Source: Rhizobium sp. 007
Lineage (GTDB): Bacteria > Pseudomonadota > Alphaproteobacteria > Rhizobiales > Rhizobiaceae
DNA length: 64,000 nt
Assembly: GCF_015353075.1 (NCBI RefSeq)
Contig: NZ_CP064187.1
Coordinates: forward strand, 4,223,001-4,287,000
Reading direction: 5' to 3'
In this document: positions 1 to 7,609 of the stretch, piece after piece
Position numbering within the stretch: the first letter of the stretch is position 1
How the letters are laid out: every line of letters begins with the position of its first letter
Notes under the pieces: model-generated
What the model was told of the DNA's origin: nothing
Database searches by the model: none
What the model saw: the letters and a program-made list of their open reading frames with translations, nothing else
Program-made: the position numbers and the translations under genes

Positions 1-450
1 CCAGTTAATGTCGAAATTCGAGATCTTTTCGAGCGCTGGTTTGTAGGCAGTGGAATTCGCCCGGTTCGCGCGGCCGACCTTGCCGGGGTCCTGTTCGGAA
101 AGCAGCATTGGATTGTCGCCGGCAATTGCAAGGCGTGCCGCACCGTTTTGATATGCCTTTGCCATACCTTCGTAGAGCCAGCCGGAGGCACGGTCGAAGC
201 CTTCGTCGCTGCCGTATTGATAGCGGGCAAGCGTCGTTTCTTCGTCCGAGTAGAAAGTCGTAACAAGCCCCGCGCCGGCCATGTAGGCGTGGTTGGTGAT
301 CAAGCGAACCAGCGGCATTGCGACAATCGGCGCGGTCATTACCAGATCCTGACCCCTTTGAAGCTGCAGGCCTACCTGGACGGCGACCTCGGCGAGCTTT
401 TCCAGCTTGATCGGATCGACGGAATTCTGGCTCTGGGGCATGAACGTCAT
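1..450 (-). CDS. M29-family aminopeptidase (AmpS/PepS-like), N-terminal 150 residues
   Basis: The first 150 residues of a metallo-aminopeptidase of the M29 family; the gene runs off the left edge. Such enzymes are cytoplasmic two-metal exopeptidases of about 410 residues that release N-terminal amino acids. Visible are the early helix (DPIKLEKLAEVAVQ) followed by QLQRGQDLVMTAP and a YSDEETTLARYQYG stretch typical of the N-terminal domain. The metal ligands lie in the missing part. The start is set by AGGAGGT about 8 bases upstream of the ATG at 450. It follows the GST gene on the same strand after 112 bp. The family assignment comes from overall pattern, not from catalytic residues. Confidence 0.75.
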   Translation of the reverse strand, partial: MTFMPQSQNSVDPIKLEKLAEVAVQVGLQLQRGQDLVMTAPIVAMPLVRLITNHAYMAGAGLVTTFYSDEETTLARYQYGSDEGFDRASGWLYEGMAKAYQNGAARLAIAGDNPMLLSEQDPGKVGRANRANSTAYKPALEKISNFDINW

Positions 451-562
451 GGCCGGCTACCTCCTGAAATCGACTCTCTGAAGATGCCAGACTTAGACCC
501 CTTTACGGCGAAAATGAAGCTCGCCAGCGTGAAAATGCAGGGCCGCAAGAGACCACCCGATC

Positions 563-1240
563 TTAGGCAGCCGCCTGTTCAAGCAATGCCGACTGATGTT
601 TCTCAAGGAACGCGATGAGCCGCTCGTGATAATCGGTAGCGGCGGCTTGCCTAACACTCGGCCGCTGCACAAGCGTGCTTCGCCAACCCTTCACCTTTTC
701 CAGGCCATCAAAGATGTGGCTGTCGCTGATTGTGTCGAAGACATCGAAGTATCGGAAGATCGGTGCGAAGACGGCATCCACGAGGCTGAAGTTCTTCCCG
801 ACGAAAAGTGGTCCGCCGGAAAGCTCGGTTTCGATGATAAGGAATTTCGATGCAAGGACCGTTCGTTTGGTCTCCAGCACCCGCCGGTCGCTAGTCGTTT
901 CGTACATCCAGAGATCGGCAAGGATCGACGAGCCGAACTCCATCCATCCGCGATGCCGGGCGCGTGTCAGGGCATCTTGGGGATGAAGCCTCGGCCCGGG
1001 TTGCGTTTCGTCGATGTATTCGCATATTGCCGCACTCTCGAAGAGGGCGACCTGCCGCCCGTCTTCCTCGATCAGCAGAAGCGGAACCTTGCCGAGCGGA
1101 GAAATCTTCAAAAACCAGTCCGGCTTGTCATCGAGATCGATGAAAACGCGCTCGAAGGCCGCACCCTTCTCACCAAGGGCAATCGCAGCCCGCTGCACAT
1201 AAGGGCACAGGTGGTGCGAGATGAGGGTAAGCTTTTGCAT
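563..1240 (-). CDS. Glutathione S-transferase family protein
   Basis: A 225-residue cytosolic GST. The N-terminal thioredoxin-like domain (about residues 1-80) starts MQKLTLISHHLCPYVQRA with a CPY motif where omega/zeta-like classes carry the active Cys, then GKVPLLL with the cis-Pro that binds glutathione and the ESAAICEYI helix. The C-terminal helical domain carries the SLVDAVFAPIFRYF hydrophobic staple (normally S/T-x-x-D). It would conjugate or reduce substrates with glutathione; the substrate is unknown. It lies 11 bp downstream of doxX on the same strand, so the two are probably co-transcribed and may share MarR control. Confidence 0.85.
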   Translation of the reverse strand: MQKLTLISHHLCPYVQRAAIALGEKGAAFERVFIDLDDKPDWFLKISPLGKVPLLLIEEDGRQVALFESAAICEYIDETQPGPRLHPQDALTRARHRGWMEFGSSILADLWMYETTSDRRVLETKRTVLASKFLIIETELSGGPLFVGKNFSLVDAVFAPIFRYFDVFDTISDSHIFDGLEKVKGWRSTLVQRPSVRQAAATDYHERLIAFLEKHQSALLEQAAA

Positions 1241-1251
1241 GGCATATTCCC

Positions 1252-1677
1252 TTAAGAGGCTTTTGCAGGTGCAAGCGGTTGCGAAGGGCGAAGCGCGAAG
1301 GCGCCGTCTCCGAGCATGGCCTGGGCGATCGAAAGCACGATCAGATAGAGCGGATATTCCCAGCCGCCGCCGGGCGCAGTAAAGACCCAGCCGTTCGCGC
1401 CATGCGCCCAGATGATCGCGCCGGCAAGGGCCGGTACGAGCGCCAAGGCGGCGATGCGGCTCTGAATGCCGAGAACCAAGAGCGCCCCGCCGACCGCTTC
1501 GGCCGCAAAGGTGAGGTAGGCCAGCCAGCCCGGCAAGCCGATCGACGTAAAATATCCGGCGGTCCCCATCAGTCCGAATGTCATCAGTTTCAGGACGATG
1601 CTGTGGGCGAGGTACATCGTGCCGAGGCTGATCCGTAGCAGGGCAGTTGCATAGAGGATGGATTTATCTGTGTTCAT
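1252..1677 (-). CDS. DoxX family membrane protein
   Basis: A 141-residue integral inner-membrane protein with four hydrophobic segments, of the DoxX/DUF417-like family. ATALLRISLGTMYLAHSIV is the typical first helix and GxPGWLAYLTFAAEAVGGALLVLG the second to third. DoxX proteins accompany redox-stress or quinone-linked systems, but the biochemical role is generally unknown. The gene is divergent from marR across an 80-bp spacer with two near-identical 12-mers, and the GST gene follows 11 bp downstream. That arrangement suggests a small MarR-controlled stress operon (inference). Confidence 0.8.
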   Translation of the reverse strand: MNTDKSILYATALLRISLGTMYLAHSIVLKLMTFGLMGTAGYFTSIGLPGWLAYLTFAAEAVGGALLVLGIQSRIAALALVPALAGAIIWAHGANGWVFTAPGGGWEYPLYLIVLSIAQAMLGDGAFALRPSQPLAPAKAS

Positions 1678-1699
1678 GTTCGTCAGTTTCCCATGATAG

Positions 1700-1753
1700 A
1701 TGTAAATGCATATAATTTATCTTGCTCCTTCGTCAAGGTAAATGTAATTGCAT
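1700..1753. promoter_or_regulatory. Twin 12-mers ATGTAA(A/T)TGCAT, candidate MarR operators
   Basis: ATGTAAATGCAT at 1700-1711 and ATGTAATTGCAT at 1742-1753 differ at one base and are 42 bp apart, four helical turns. Each is close to palindromic, the second matching its own complement at 10 of 12 positions. They sit in the doxX/marR intergenic gap in AT-rich DNA. A second short repeat, TAAAT-N7-ATTTA, overlaps the first site. The second copy ends 4 bases before the marR ATG. This is the expected position for MarR dimers that repress both genes. Confidence 0.5.
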
Positions 1754-1757
1754 CTAT

Positions 1758-2198
1758 ATGGGCAAAAAACCGCGATCCGAGACAACTACGCAGGCGTGGA
1801 TCGCCATCATGCGTGCTCAGCAGCGCCTGCTGCGGGAAATCGAGAGCGACCTCAAGAAAGCCGGCCTGCCGCCGCTTGGCTGGTATGATGTGCTCTGGGA
1901 GTTGGCGCGCGCGGAGGAAGGCAAACTGCGCCCCTTCGAAATCGAAGAGCGGACGCTGCTCGCGCAATACAATCTCTCGCGGTTGATCGACCGGCTCGAA
2001 CGCGAGGAGCTCGTCAGCCGCGAGACGTTCGCCGAAGACGGGCGCGGCCGATGGGTTGTCATTACGCCGGCCGGCCGGGCGCTTCGCGAACGCATGTGGA
2101 CCGTTTATTCCAAGGCGATCGAGGTCCATGTCGGCTCGAAGCTTGACGAACCAGCCGCCACGGCGCTCGTGAATCTGCTAGCGCGATTTTCCGCCTAA
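1758..2198 (+). CDS. MarR family transcriptional regulator
   Basis: A 146-residue winged-helix regulator. After an N-terminal dimerisation helix (TTQAWIAIMRAQQRLLREIE) comes the DNA-binding core: YNLSRLIDRLEREELVSR as recognition helix and linker, and a beta wing AEDGRGRWVVITPAGRALRER with the family's DxRGR signature. The ATG at 1758 is preferred over an upstream in-frame TTG at 1722 because it follows the putative operators and gives a normal MarR length. The stop overlaps the end of convergent ybaK by 4 bp. It probably controls doxX-GST and itself. Confidence 0.87.
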   Translation: MGKKPRSETTTQAWIAIMRAQQRLLREIESDLKKAGLPPLGWYDVLWELARAEEGKLRPFEIEERTLLAQYNLSRLIDRLEREELVSRETFAEDGRGRWVVITPAGRALRERMWTVYSKAIEVHVGSKLDEPAATALVNLLARFSA

Positions 2199-2668
2199 GC
2201 GATGAGCGAGGCAGCTTTGGCATTCAGCGTCGTGAGCGCCTCCTTCGGCGCAAGGCGCACCTGCAGTCCGCGTTGACCGCCGTTCATGTAAACCAGAGGC
2301 TCAGTGAGCGTGGCCTCCTCCAGCGCCGTCGGAACCAGCTTTTTCTGGCCGAACGGGCTGATGCCGCCGACATGATATCCGGTCAGCCGCTCGGCATCGG
2401 CAGGCTTCATCATGTTTGCCGTCTTGCCGCCGAAGGCGCTGGCAAGCTTCTTCATGCTGACGTCGCGATCGGAGGGCACGACGACACAGACTGGCTTGCC
2501 GTCCACTTCCGCCATCAGCGTCTTCAGCACGCGATGCGGCTTTTCGCCGAGCGCTTGGGCGGCCTGGAGGCCGACGCGTTCGGCATCCGGATCATAGTCG
2601 TAGCGATGCACCGTGAAACTGACACCGGCTTTGGCAAGAACCTGCGTGGCGCGCGTCGTCTTGGACAT
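2195..2668 (-). CDS. ybaK: Cys-tRNA(Pro)/aminoacyl-tRNA deacylase YbaK
   Basis: A 157-residue YbaK/EbsC protein that hydrolyses mischarged Cys-tRNA(Pro) in the cytoplasm as part of translation quality control. The sequence carries the family marks: VHRYDYDPDAE near the N terminus, the conserved catalytic Lys region HRVLKTLM, VVPSDRDVSMKKLA, and the glycine-rich GYHVGGISPFGQKK substrate loop. Length matches the family. It starts 1 bp after the stop of the ArsC-like gene, implying translational coupling in one operon. Confidence 0.9.
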   Translation of the reverse strand: MSKTTRATQVLAKAGVSFTVHRYDYDPDAERVGLQAAQALGEKPHRVLKTLMAEVDGKPVCVVVPSDRDVSMKKLASAFGGKTANMMKPADAERLTGYHVGGISPFGQKKLVPTALEEATLTEPLVYMNGGQRGLQVRLAPKEALTTLNAKAASLIA

Positions 2669-2669
2669 A

Positions 2670-3020
2670 TTATTTTTCGAATTCCGCCCCGTAGCTCTCA
2701 GGCTTGAAGCCGACCAGCAGCTTGCCGCCTGCTTCCAGAACCGGCCGTTTGATCATCGACGGCTGGCCGAGCATCAGGGCGATCGCCTTCTCCCGCGTGA
2801 GGTTTTCGCGGGCGGCGTCCGGCAGTTTGCGGAAGGTCGTTCCGGCGCGGTTGAGCACGGTTTCCCATCCGGCTTTGTCGACCCATTGCTCCAGATGGGC
2901 GCGGTCGATACCCACGGCCTTGTAGTCGTGAAAATCATAGGCAACACCATGCTCTTCCAGCCAGGCGCGCGCCTTCTTCATCGTGTCGCAGTTCTTGATA
3001 CCATAAATGATGGCAGTCAT
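2670..3020 (-). CDS. ArsC/Spx-family thioredoxin-fold protein (YffB-like)
   Basis: A 116-residue small thioredoxin-fold protein of the ArsC superfamily. It begins MTAIIYGIKNCDTMKKARAW, with the single-Cys motif NCDTMKKA of the YffB subgroup, followed by DYKAVGIDRAHLEQWV and the late RPVLEAGGKLLVGF strand. YffB proteins are thought to act as glutathione-dependent thiol reductases rather than true arsenate reductases; no arsenic genes lie nearby. It sits between the deacylase gene (2-bp gap upstream) and ybaK (1-bp gap downstream) in a tight three-gene operon. Confidence 0.85.
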   Translation of the reverse strand: MTAIIYGIKNCDTMKKARAWLEEHGVAYDFHDYKAVGIDRAHLEQWVDKAGWETVLNRAGTTFRKLPDAARENLTREKAIALMLGQPSMIKRPVLEAGGKLLVGFKPESYGAEFEK

Positions 3021-3021
3021 A

Positions 3022-4083
3022 TTAATCCTCGAGGGTTCCGGCTTTGCGCACCACGCTGCTGGGCTGGCTGCAGGCGATCTTCATCAGGTCCGCGCGCCGG
3101 CGTACCAGGCGGTCGGAAACGCGGGTGACGACAAGGCCGGCTTGCGGCGCGCGAACTTGGATGCTGCCGTCCGCCATGCCGGGACGCGTGATGATCGTTG
3201 CCAGCAGGTCGCCTTCGGCAACCACTTCACCGATGCTGCGATGAAAGAGGACCGTGCCGGACTCCGGCGAGCGGATCATCTCGATATTGTCCAGCGGCAC
3301 GGCTGGACCGGCGAACGTGCTTGGCAATACACTCTCGTCTCTGATGATCTCGCGTGCAGTGAGGAAGCGCCATAGCCCTTCTGCATCCGCTTTGGCCATA
3401 TCCGGATAGACATCGCGTTTGCCGCGAAGTTCCAAGGTGACGGAAAGCTTGCCGGGCAGACGGGTGCGCTTCTCGCCAGGCACTGCATATTTCCAGGCAA
3501 AGCTGATTGCCTCCTCGAAGGCCGAGCTCTCGCCATCGGAAAGGAGCACCGCGTCCATCACCAAGGCCGCGGCAAGGTCGCTCGCCTCCGGCCAGAACGC
3601 CTCGTCGATGTAGGCATATTGCAGGGATTCGTCGTCGCAATGCAGATCGAGCACGAGATCGGCGCCAAGCGCCATATGCATCAGCTGCCGCTTTAGCCGG
3701 TCGATTGCCGGGTAACGATCGAGATCGTCGATCAGGTTGTCGCGGTCCCGCAGAGAAATCAGCGGGAAATCCCGGTTGAAATTGGTCCGCGAGCCGAGAT
3801 CGAAACGGCCCTGAAGCTCGCCGAAATGCGACTGTGCTGCACCAATCGGATTGGCCTGGGGTACGATTGTGATGTCGCCCGCAATGCTGTCGGCACTTTC
3901 TGCATCACGCAGCGTCCCGCAGAGAAAATGCAGAAGTGCTGTGCCCGGGAGTTCGTCGGCATGGAGCGCCGCCTGGATATAAACCTTCGGTGCGGCCGGG
4001 TCGTTGCCCTTGAACCGAAAAACCGGCAGACGCCACTCGATGCCGGGTGTGTCGCCCGGAATGATGATTTCGGAAATATCCAC
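3022..4083 (-). CDS. Succinylglutamate desuccinylase/aspartoacylase-family Zn deacylase
   Basis: A 353-residue zinc hydrolase of the AstE/AspA (M14-like) superfamily, which cleaves N-acyl groups from amino acids. Zn-ligand motifs are seen: ALHADELPGT (H and E, about residues 40-47) and VLDLHCDDES (third ligand His, about residue 146). ELRGKRDVYPD carries the conserved glutamate region and the C terminus has a beta-barrel-like segment (APQAGLVVTRVSDRLVRR). The exact acyl amino acid cannot be read from sequence. The start is GTG with GGAG about a dozen bases upstream. First gene of an operon with the ArsC-like gene and ybaK. Confidence 0.82.
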   Translation of the reverse strand: MDISEIIIPGDTPGIEWRLPVFRFKGNDPAAPKVYIQAALHADELPGTALLHFLCGTLRDAESADSIAGDITIVPQANPIGAAQSHFGELQGRFDLGSRTNFNRDFPLISLRDRDNLIDDLDRYPAIDRLKRQLMHMALGADLVLDLHCDDESLQYAYIDEAFWPEASDLAAALVMDAVLLSDGESSAFEEAISFAWKYAVPGEKRTRLPGKLSVTLELRGKRDVYPDMAKADAEGLWRFLTAREIIRDESVLPSTFAGPAVPLDNIEMIRSPESGTVLFHRSIGEVVAEGDLLATIITRPGMADGSIQVRAPQAGLVVTRVSDRLVRRRADLMKIACSQPSSVVRKAGTLED

Positions 4084-4390
4084 GCTACGTCACTCCGCAA
4101 ATTCTGCTTAACGGAGCTTTATGCGAGTCCGGCGGGCAAGTGCAAGGCGGCAGATGACGCACTTCGTTTGAAGCAAGAGGCATTTCGCTATTTTCCTGCT
4201 GTCCGATCAGTGGTCACGGGCCGATATGCTCATGTTCGCTCTCGCCGGCTGGCGGTCAGGCAAAATCGCACGAACAAAATTCTGATCTTGGCCAAGGCTG
4301 TGCGAAATGGCAAACTGTTGCAAGAAACGGGTGGAACTCGAGGTCCGGCCGTACGATTTTAGGGTTCAAGTGAAGCACGGAGGCGATTTC
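4084..4390. other. Divergent promoter region, no gene seen
   Basis: 307 bp between the divergent deacylase and ogt genes. No convincing ORF, repeat or RNA hairpin was recognised. It must hold both promoters. A GGAGG at about 4379-4383 serves the ogt start. Confidence 0.4.
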
Positions 4391-4954
4391 ATGGCTGAGA
4401 AAGCGCACCAATATCTGATCTTCGAAACGGTTGGTGGTTTCTGCGGAATTGCCTGGAACGAGATCGGCATCACACGTTTCCAGCTGCCGACAAAAGCCGC
4501 TGACGCGACGGAGCGACTTCTGCTGCGCCGCCTTCCGGCAGCCGAATCGGGTACCCCGACGCCTGAGGTTGCCGAGGCGATCGCTGCGGTAAAGCGTTAC
4601 TTCAACGGCAAAGAAACAGATTTTTCAGGCGTAAAGCTCGACCTTGAGGGGCAGGATGCGTTCTTCAAGGACATTTATGCTGCTGCGCGCCGCGTCGGCT
4701 GGGGCCGAACGACCACCTACGGCGCGTTGGCGAAGGAACTTGGCGCCGGCCCGGAAGCGGCGAAGGACGTGGGTCGGGCGATGGCAAAGAACCCGGTTGC
4801 CCTCATCATCCCGTGCCACCGGGTGCTTGCCGCAGGTGGCAAGATCGGCGGGTTTTCAGCGCCGGGCGGCTCGAATTCCAAGCTCAGGATGCTGGAACTG
4901 GAAGGCGTCCGACTTGCGCCGCCGCAGCCGGCGCAGCAATCCCTGGGATTGTAG
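4391..4954 (+). CDS. ogt: Methylated-DNA--[protein]-cysteine S-methyltransferase
   Basis: A 187-residue suicide DNA-repair protein that transfers the methyl group from O6-methylguanine to its own cysteine. The active-site motif IPCHRV (Cys about residue 141) and the upstream helix-turn-helix GRTTTYGALAKELG are intact, as is the downstream GGFSAPGG. The ATG at 4391 follows GGAGG; an in-frame ATG at 4307 lacks a ribosome-binding site and would add 28 unmatched residues. It is the last core gene before the accessory block: the 14-bp guaA-tail repeat lies 15 bp past its stop. Confidence 0.93.
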   Translation: MAEKAHQYLIFETVGGFCGIAWNEIGITRFQLPTKAADATERLLLRRLPAAESGTPTPEVAEAIAAVKRYFNGKETDFSGVKLDLEGQDAFFKDIYAAARRVGWGRTTTYGALAKELGAGPEAAKDVGRAMAKNPVALIIPCHRVLAAGGKIGGFSAPGGSNSKLRMLELEGVRLAPPQPAQQSLGL

Positions 4955-4968
4955 TCAGTGGGGATAAA

Positions 4969-4982
4969 AATCATTCCCACTC
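4969..4982. repeat. Left copy of guaA 3'-end direct repeat (candidate att site)
   Basis: AATCATTCCCACTC is identical and in the same orientation to 11567-11580, where it is the complement of the last three guaA codons, the stop and two more bases. It lies between the core gene ogt and the first accessory gene. A 14-mer match to the guaA tail at exactly this boundary is very unlikely by chance. Confidence 0.65.
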
Positions 4983-5125
4983 CATTATTTGCAAGCACCG
5001 TAACCCATTGATTGTGCTTCTCAAAGAACTGTCTCCTACGTCGTATCGTCAAGCACCTCTTCCTGGGGTGTGGCCGTTCGAGGTGTTCAAGCTATTCTTA
5101 AGAGCCTGGCGTGGAGGTTTGTAGC

Positions 5126-5656
5126 ATGGCGAAACTCATCTTTGGAATGAACCAGTCCCTGGACGGTTATGTCGACCACCTTAAAATGCGGGCAGGTCCC
5201 GCGCTCTTTCGTCACTGGATAGAGCACGTGCACGGCCTGACCGGCAGTGTGTACGGCCGCCGCATGTACGAGATCATGCGTTATTGGGACCAAGACCATC
5301 CTGAGTGGAGTGCGGAGCAACATGAGTTCGCGGCGGCGTGGCGGCGCCAACCGAAGTGGGTCGTGTCGCGCTCGTTGAAGTCGGTCGGCCCCAACGCCAC
5401 ACTTGTCGAGGATGGCATCGAGGGGGTGATACGTGGTCTGAAGGCTCGGCTAGTTGGGGAGATTGCGGTTTCCGGGCCAGACCTAGCACGAAGCCTGACC
5501 GACATTGGACTTATTGACGAGTATCGACTTTACTTCCATCCCGTCGTGCTTGGTCGCGGCACGCCATTCTTCGCCGGCCCGCGGCCGCCGCTCCGCCTTG
5601 TTTCCACCGATCCCGTTGGCGAGGATGTGATTAGGTTGACGTACGTTCCTGCTTAA
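5126..5656 (+). CDS. Dihydrofolate reductase-family protein (RibD C-terminal-like)
   Basis: A 176-residue protein of the RibD-C/DHFR-like reductase fold. It opens with KLIFGMNQSLDGYV, the typical first strand and loop (S-x-D-G), then HVHGLTGSVYGRRMYEIM, and late EIAVSGPDLARSLTDIGLIDEYRLYFHPVVLGRGTPF cut here by motif: the PVVLGRG strand is a hallmark. Family members use NADPH; real substrates are mostly unknown. TGGAGG precedes the ATG at 5126. First gene inside the putative island and apparently monocistronic. Confidence 0.82.
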   Translation: MAKLIFGMNQSLDGYVDHLKMRAGPALFRHWIEHVHGLTGSVYGRRMYEIMRYWDQDHPEWSAEQHEFAAAWRRQPKWVVSRSLKSVGPNATLVEDGIEGVIRGLKARLVGEIAVSGPDLARSLTDIGLIDEYRLYFHPVVLGRGTPFFAGPRPPLRLVSTDPVGEDVIRLTYVPA

Positions 5657-5966
5657 TCGCGGGCGGCTGGTTCGACGGACTGCGCCGACGCATCAGGTCC
5701 GCAATCGGGTCGATTCCGGAACGGCGGCTTTTGGTCAGGGCTTCGCGCTACCAGAGTTATTGAGCCATTGCTGATCCAGGCGACAGAATTTGTGCACGCG
5801 GCCTAGGCGACGCCGAGCTTCCCGTCACCGGGCGTCGAGAGCTCCTCGGGCGTCAGAAACGCGGCCAGATCCGCCGCCTCAGCGCCCATTTCAGGCTTGC
5901 GCACAGCACCTTGCCGGTAGCCATCTCGCCACTCATGGCAGGAAAGGTACGGCTAACCGCTTCGAG
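5657..5966. other. Spacer of about 310 bp, possible gene remnant
   Basis: No gene is supported. On the minus strand a frame free of stops for about 46 codons (roughly 5808-5948) reads CHEWRDGYRQGAVRKPEMG and ends LGVA, which looks protein-like but has no start or recognisable family. It may be the tail of a gene once controlled by the neighbouring TetR. Confidence 0.25.
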
Positions 5967-5995
5967 TTGACATTCTTCCTACTAGTTGGTAGGCA
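5967..5995 (+). promoter_or_regulatory. tetR promoter with operator CCTACTAGTTGGTAGG in its spacer
   Basis: A perfect -35 box TTGACA at 5967-5972 is followed after 17 bp by TAGGCA at 5990-5995, a weak -10. Between them lies CCTACTAGTTGGTAGG (5978-5993), an inverted repeat of CCTAC/GTAGG. TetR binding here would block RNA polymerase, giving autorepression. The tetR ATG is at 6002, so the leader would be very short. A related site lies at 6621-6636. Confidence 0.6.
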
Positions 5996-6001
5996 TCAAT
6001 C

Positions 6002-6580
6002 ATGAGAAACCCACCGACCAAGGCTGATGAGATTCTTCGCTGTGCGCGCTCCCTAATTATCAGGGGCGGCTACAACAGTTTTAGCTACGCCGATATTTCC
6101 AGTGTGGTCGGCATTCGCAATGCGAGCATTCACCACCATTTTCCCAGCAAATCAGATCTGGTCCGCAAACTGGTTGCACAGTACCGGGAGGAGGCTGAAG
6201 CCGGGATCGCCGAACTGGAACGAAATGTCTCCGATCCGCTTGAACAACTTCGCGCTTATGTCGGCTATTGGGAGGGGTGTATCGCTGACGAGACTCACCC
6301 CTTCTGCGTCTGCGCGTTGCTCGCCAGCGAGATTCCGGTTCTTCCCGAAGCAGTCGTTCTTGAAGTGCGCGCGCATTTTCGAAGGCTCTCGGACTGGCTC
6401 ACCTCCGTGCTGGAGCGTGGCGCCGCACAAGGCCGACTCGCGCTGACCGGGACCGCCAAGGCCAACGCTGAAATGTTCATGGCCATCGTGCATGGCGCGA
6501 TGCTTTCAGCGCGCGCCTACGGCGATGCCACGACTTTTGGCGCAATAACCCATCCCTTGCTGAAGCGCATCGCCGCCTAA
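6002..6580 (+). CDS. TetR/AcrR family transcriptional regulator
   Basis: A 192-residue repressor. Residues about 5-52 form the HTH domain: ADEILRCARSLIIRGGYNSFSY, then ISSVVGIRNASIHHHFPSKSDL, the canonical recognition helix ending in the Y/HHHF-xxK-xxL signature. The rest is the ligand-binding and dimerisation domain, with a C-terminal LLKRIAA. The effector is unknown. An operator-like palindrome sits in its own promoter and a second related site lies ahead of the membrane-protein gene 144 bp downstream, so it probably controls itself and that gene. Confidence 0.88.
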   Translation: MRNPPTKADEILRCARSLIIRGGYNSFSYADISSVVGIRNASIHHHFPSKSDLVRKLVAQYREEAEAGIAELERNVSDPLEQLRAYVGYWEGCIADETHPFCVCALLASEIPVLPEAVVLEVRAHFRRLSDWLTSVLERGAAQGRLALTGTAKANAEMFMAIVHGAMLSARAYGDATTFGAITHPLLKRIAA

Positions 6581-6620
6581 ATATTGGAACTTTCCCAGGG
6601 AGGTGGACGCATGATCACGA

Positions 6621-6636
6621 CCTACCGACTAATAGA
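6621..6636 (+). promoter_or_regulatory. Second TetR-type operator-like site
   Basis: CCTACCGACTAATAGA matches the reverse complement of the operator at 5978-5993 (CCTACCAACTAGTAGG) at 13 of 16 positions. It lies 88 bp before the ATG of the downstream membrane-protein gene. The shared sequence supports joint TetR control. Confidence 0.45.
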
Positions 6637-6723
6637 TAGACAACGCTACGCTCGCAGATTTTGTCAGCGGCAGTCTGCTTGCTCGACCAACCCCGTCCCT
6701 TTGGATGAGAAAGGCAATCTCTC

Positions 6724-7212
6724 ATGTTCGGAATTTCTCCGCTCGGCTGGATCCATACACTCGGTAGCCTGCCAGCCATTCCTGTGGCCTTTTACATGTT
6801 TGCCCGTCATGGTCGAATCGTTCCCCGATCCACGCTGGGCGCCGCCTATTTTGTTTCCATGCTTATCGGCGCCGCAACGGTCTTCCTCGTGGCACATCAG
6901 CCGGTCAGCTACGGCATCGGCACCCTGACCATCCTGCTCCTGCTTGCAGGTTACGGAATCGAATGCATTCTGGGTTCAGCGCGCATAGCCAGATACATTG
7001 AAACCATCTGTCTGAGCCTGAGTGCGTTTCTTTTGATGGTGCCGACCGTTAGCGAGACCCTGCGCCGTGTTCCGGACGGCCACCCCTTGGTTACCAACTT
7101 GAAATCGCCGCTGCTTCTCGGCGCTCAAGGGGGGCTGTTGGCTATTCTCGTAGTCGGCTTGACAGCCCAAATCATCTACCTGGCAAGGCAGGGAAAGACT
7201 GCCGCGAACTAG
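6724..7212 (+). CDS. Small integral membrane protein, DUF2306-like
   Basis: A 162-residue hydrophobic protein with about five predicted membrane segments, at roughly residues 7-25, 39-57, 65-85, 92-112 and 132-155. The pattern of an early His (WIHTLGSLPAIPVAF), HGRIVPRSTLGAAYFVSMLIG and a later histidine between helices resembles DUF2306-type proteins, whose role is unknown. A GAGAAAGG motif precedes the ATG. The preceding TetR operator-like site suggests it is the repressor's target, perhaps in export or quinone/haem chemistry, but nothing proves this. Confidence 0.6.
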   Translation: MFGISPLGWIHTLGSLPAIPVAFYMFARHGRIVPRSTLGAAYFVSMLIGAATVFLVAHQPVSYGIGTLTILLLLAGYGIECILGSARIARYIETICLSLSAFLLMVPTVSETLRRVPDGHPLVTNLKSPLLLGAQGGLLAILVVGLTAQIIYLARQGKTAAN

Positions 7213-7256
7213 TCGGAGCGCCATATCGCCCGCGGCAGCTGTTCTCTCTACCCACC

Positions 7257-7285
7257 TTGTGGCAACCGCCTTTTCTGGCTATATT
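7257..7285 (+). promoter_or_regulatory. Toxin-antitoxin promoter (TTGTGG-N17-TATATT)
   Basis: TTGTGG at 7257-7262 and TATATT at 7280-7285 with a 17-bp spacer form a good vegetative promoter, 24 bp before the antitoxin ATG and upstream of its GGAGG. Confidence 0.55.
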
Positions 7286-7309
7286 ACTGGAAATCGGCAG
7301 GAGGTCACC

Positions 7310-7609
7310 ATGGGCAGCTCTCAGAAGCGTGCGATCCAGAACTATAGGTCTCGTCTAAGCGAGCGTGGACTCGCCCGTTTCGAGGTGCTTGGTCGCGATG
7401 CTGATCGTGATCTCATCCGGTCGTTGGCACGTCGCTTGGCCGAGGATGGTCCGGAGGCGTCAAGGCTCCGTGCTGCCGTTAATCAGACTATCACTGGAGA
7501 GCCACCCAAGAGAGGCGGAATTCTCGCGGCGCTCCGCCGCTCCCCTCTGGTCGGCGCTGACCTCGACCTGACTCGCCCGCGCGAAGAAGGCCGCAAGGTC
7601 GATCTTTAA
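7310..7609 (+). CDS. Putative antitoxin of a PIN-domain toxin-antitoxin pair
   Basis: A 99-residue basic protein just ahead of a PIN toxin, its stop overlapping the toxin start by 1 bp (TAATG). The N-terminal half (NYRSRLSERGLARFEVLG, then DADRDLIRSLARRLAED) resembles small DNA-binding antitoxins but is not a clear AbrB, RHH or Phd fold. The C-terminal GGILAALRRSPLVGADLDL tail is the type that wraps a PIN toxin. The ATG at 7310 is preceded by GGAGG and is preferred to an in-frame ATG at 7259. Role is inferred mainly from gene order. Confidence 0.7.
   Translation: MGSSQKRAIQNYRSRLSERGLARFEVLGRDADRDLIRSLARRLAEDGPEASRLRAAVNQTITGEPPKRGGILAALRRSPLVGADLDLTRPREEGRKVDL

Noticed and set aside
6611..6928. 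ATG at 6611 with a good GGAGG and an open frame overlapping the DUF2306-like gene
   Set aside because: The protein has no plausible fold, covers the operator-like site, and competes with a better hydrophobic gene in the other frame. The GGAGG may be a relic.
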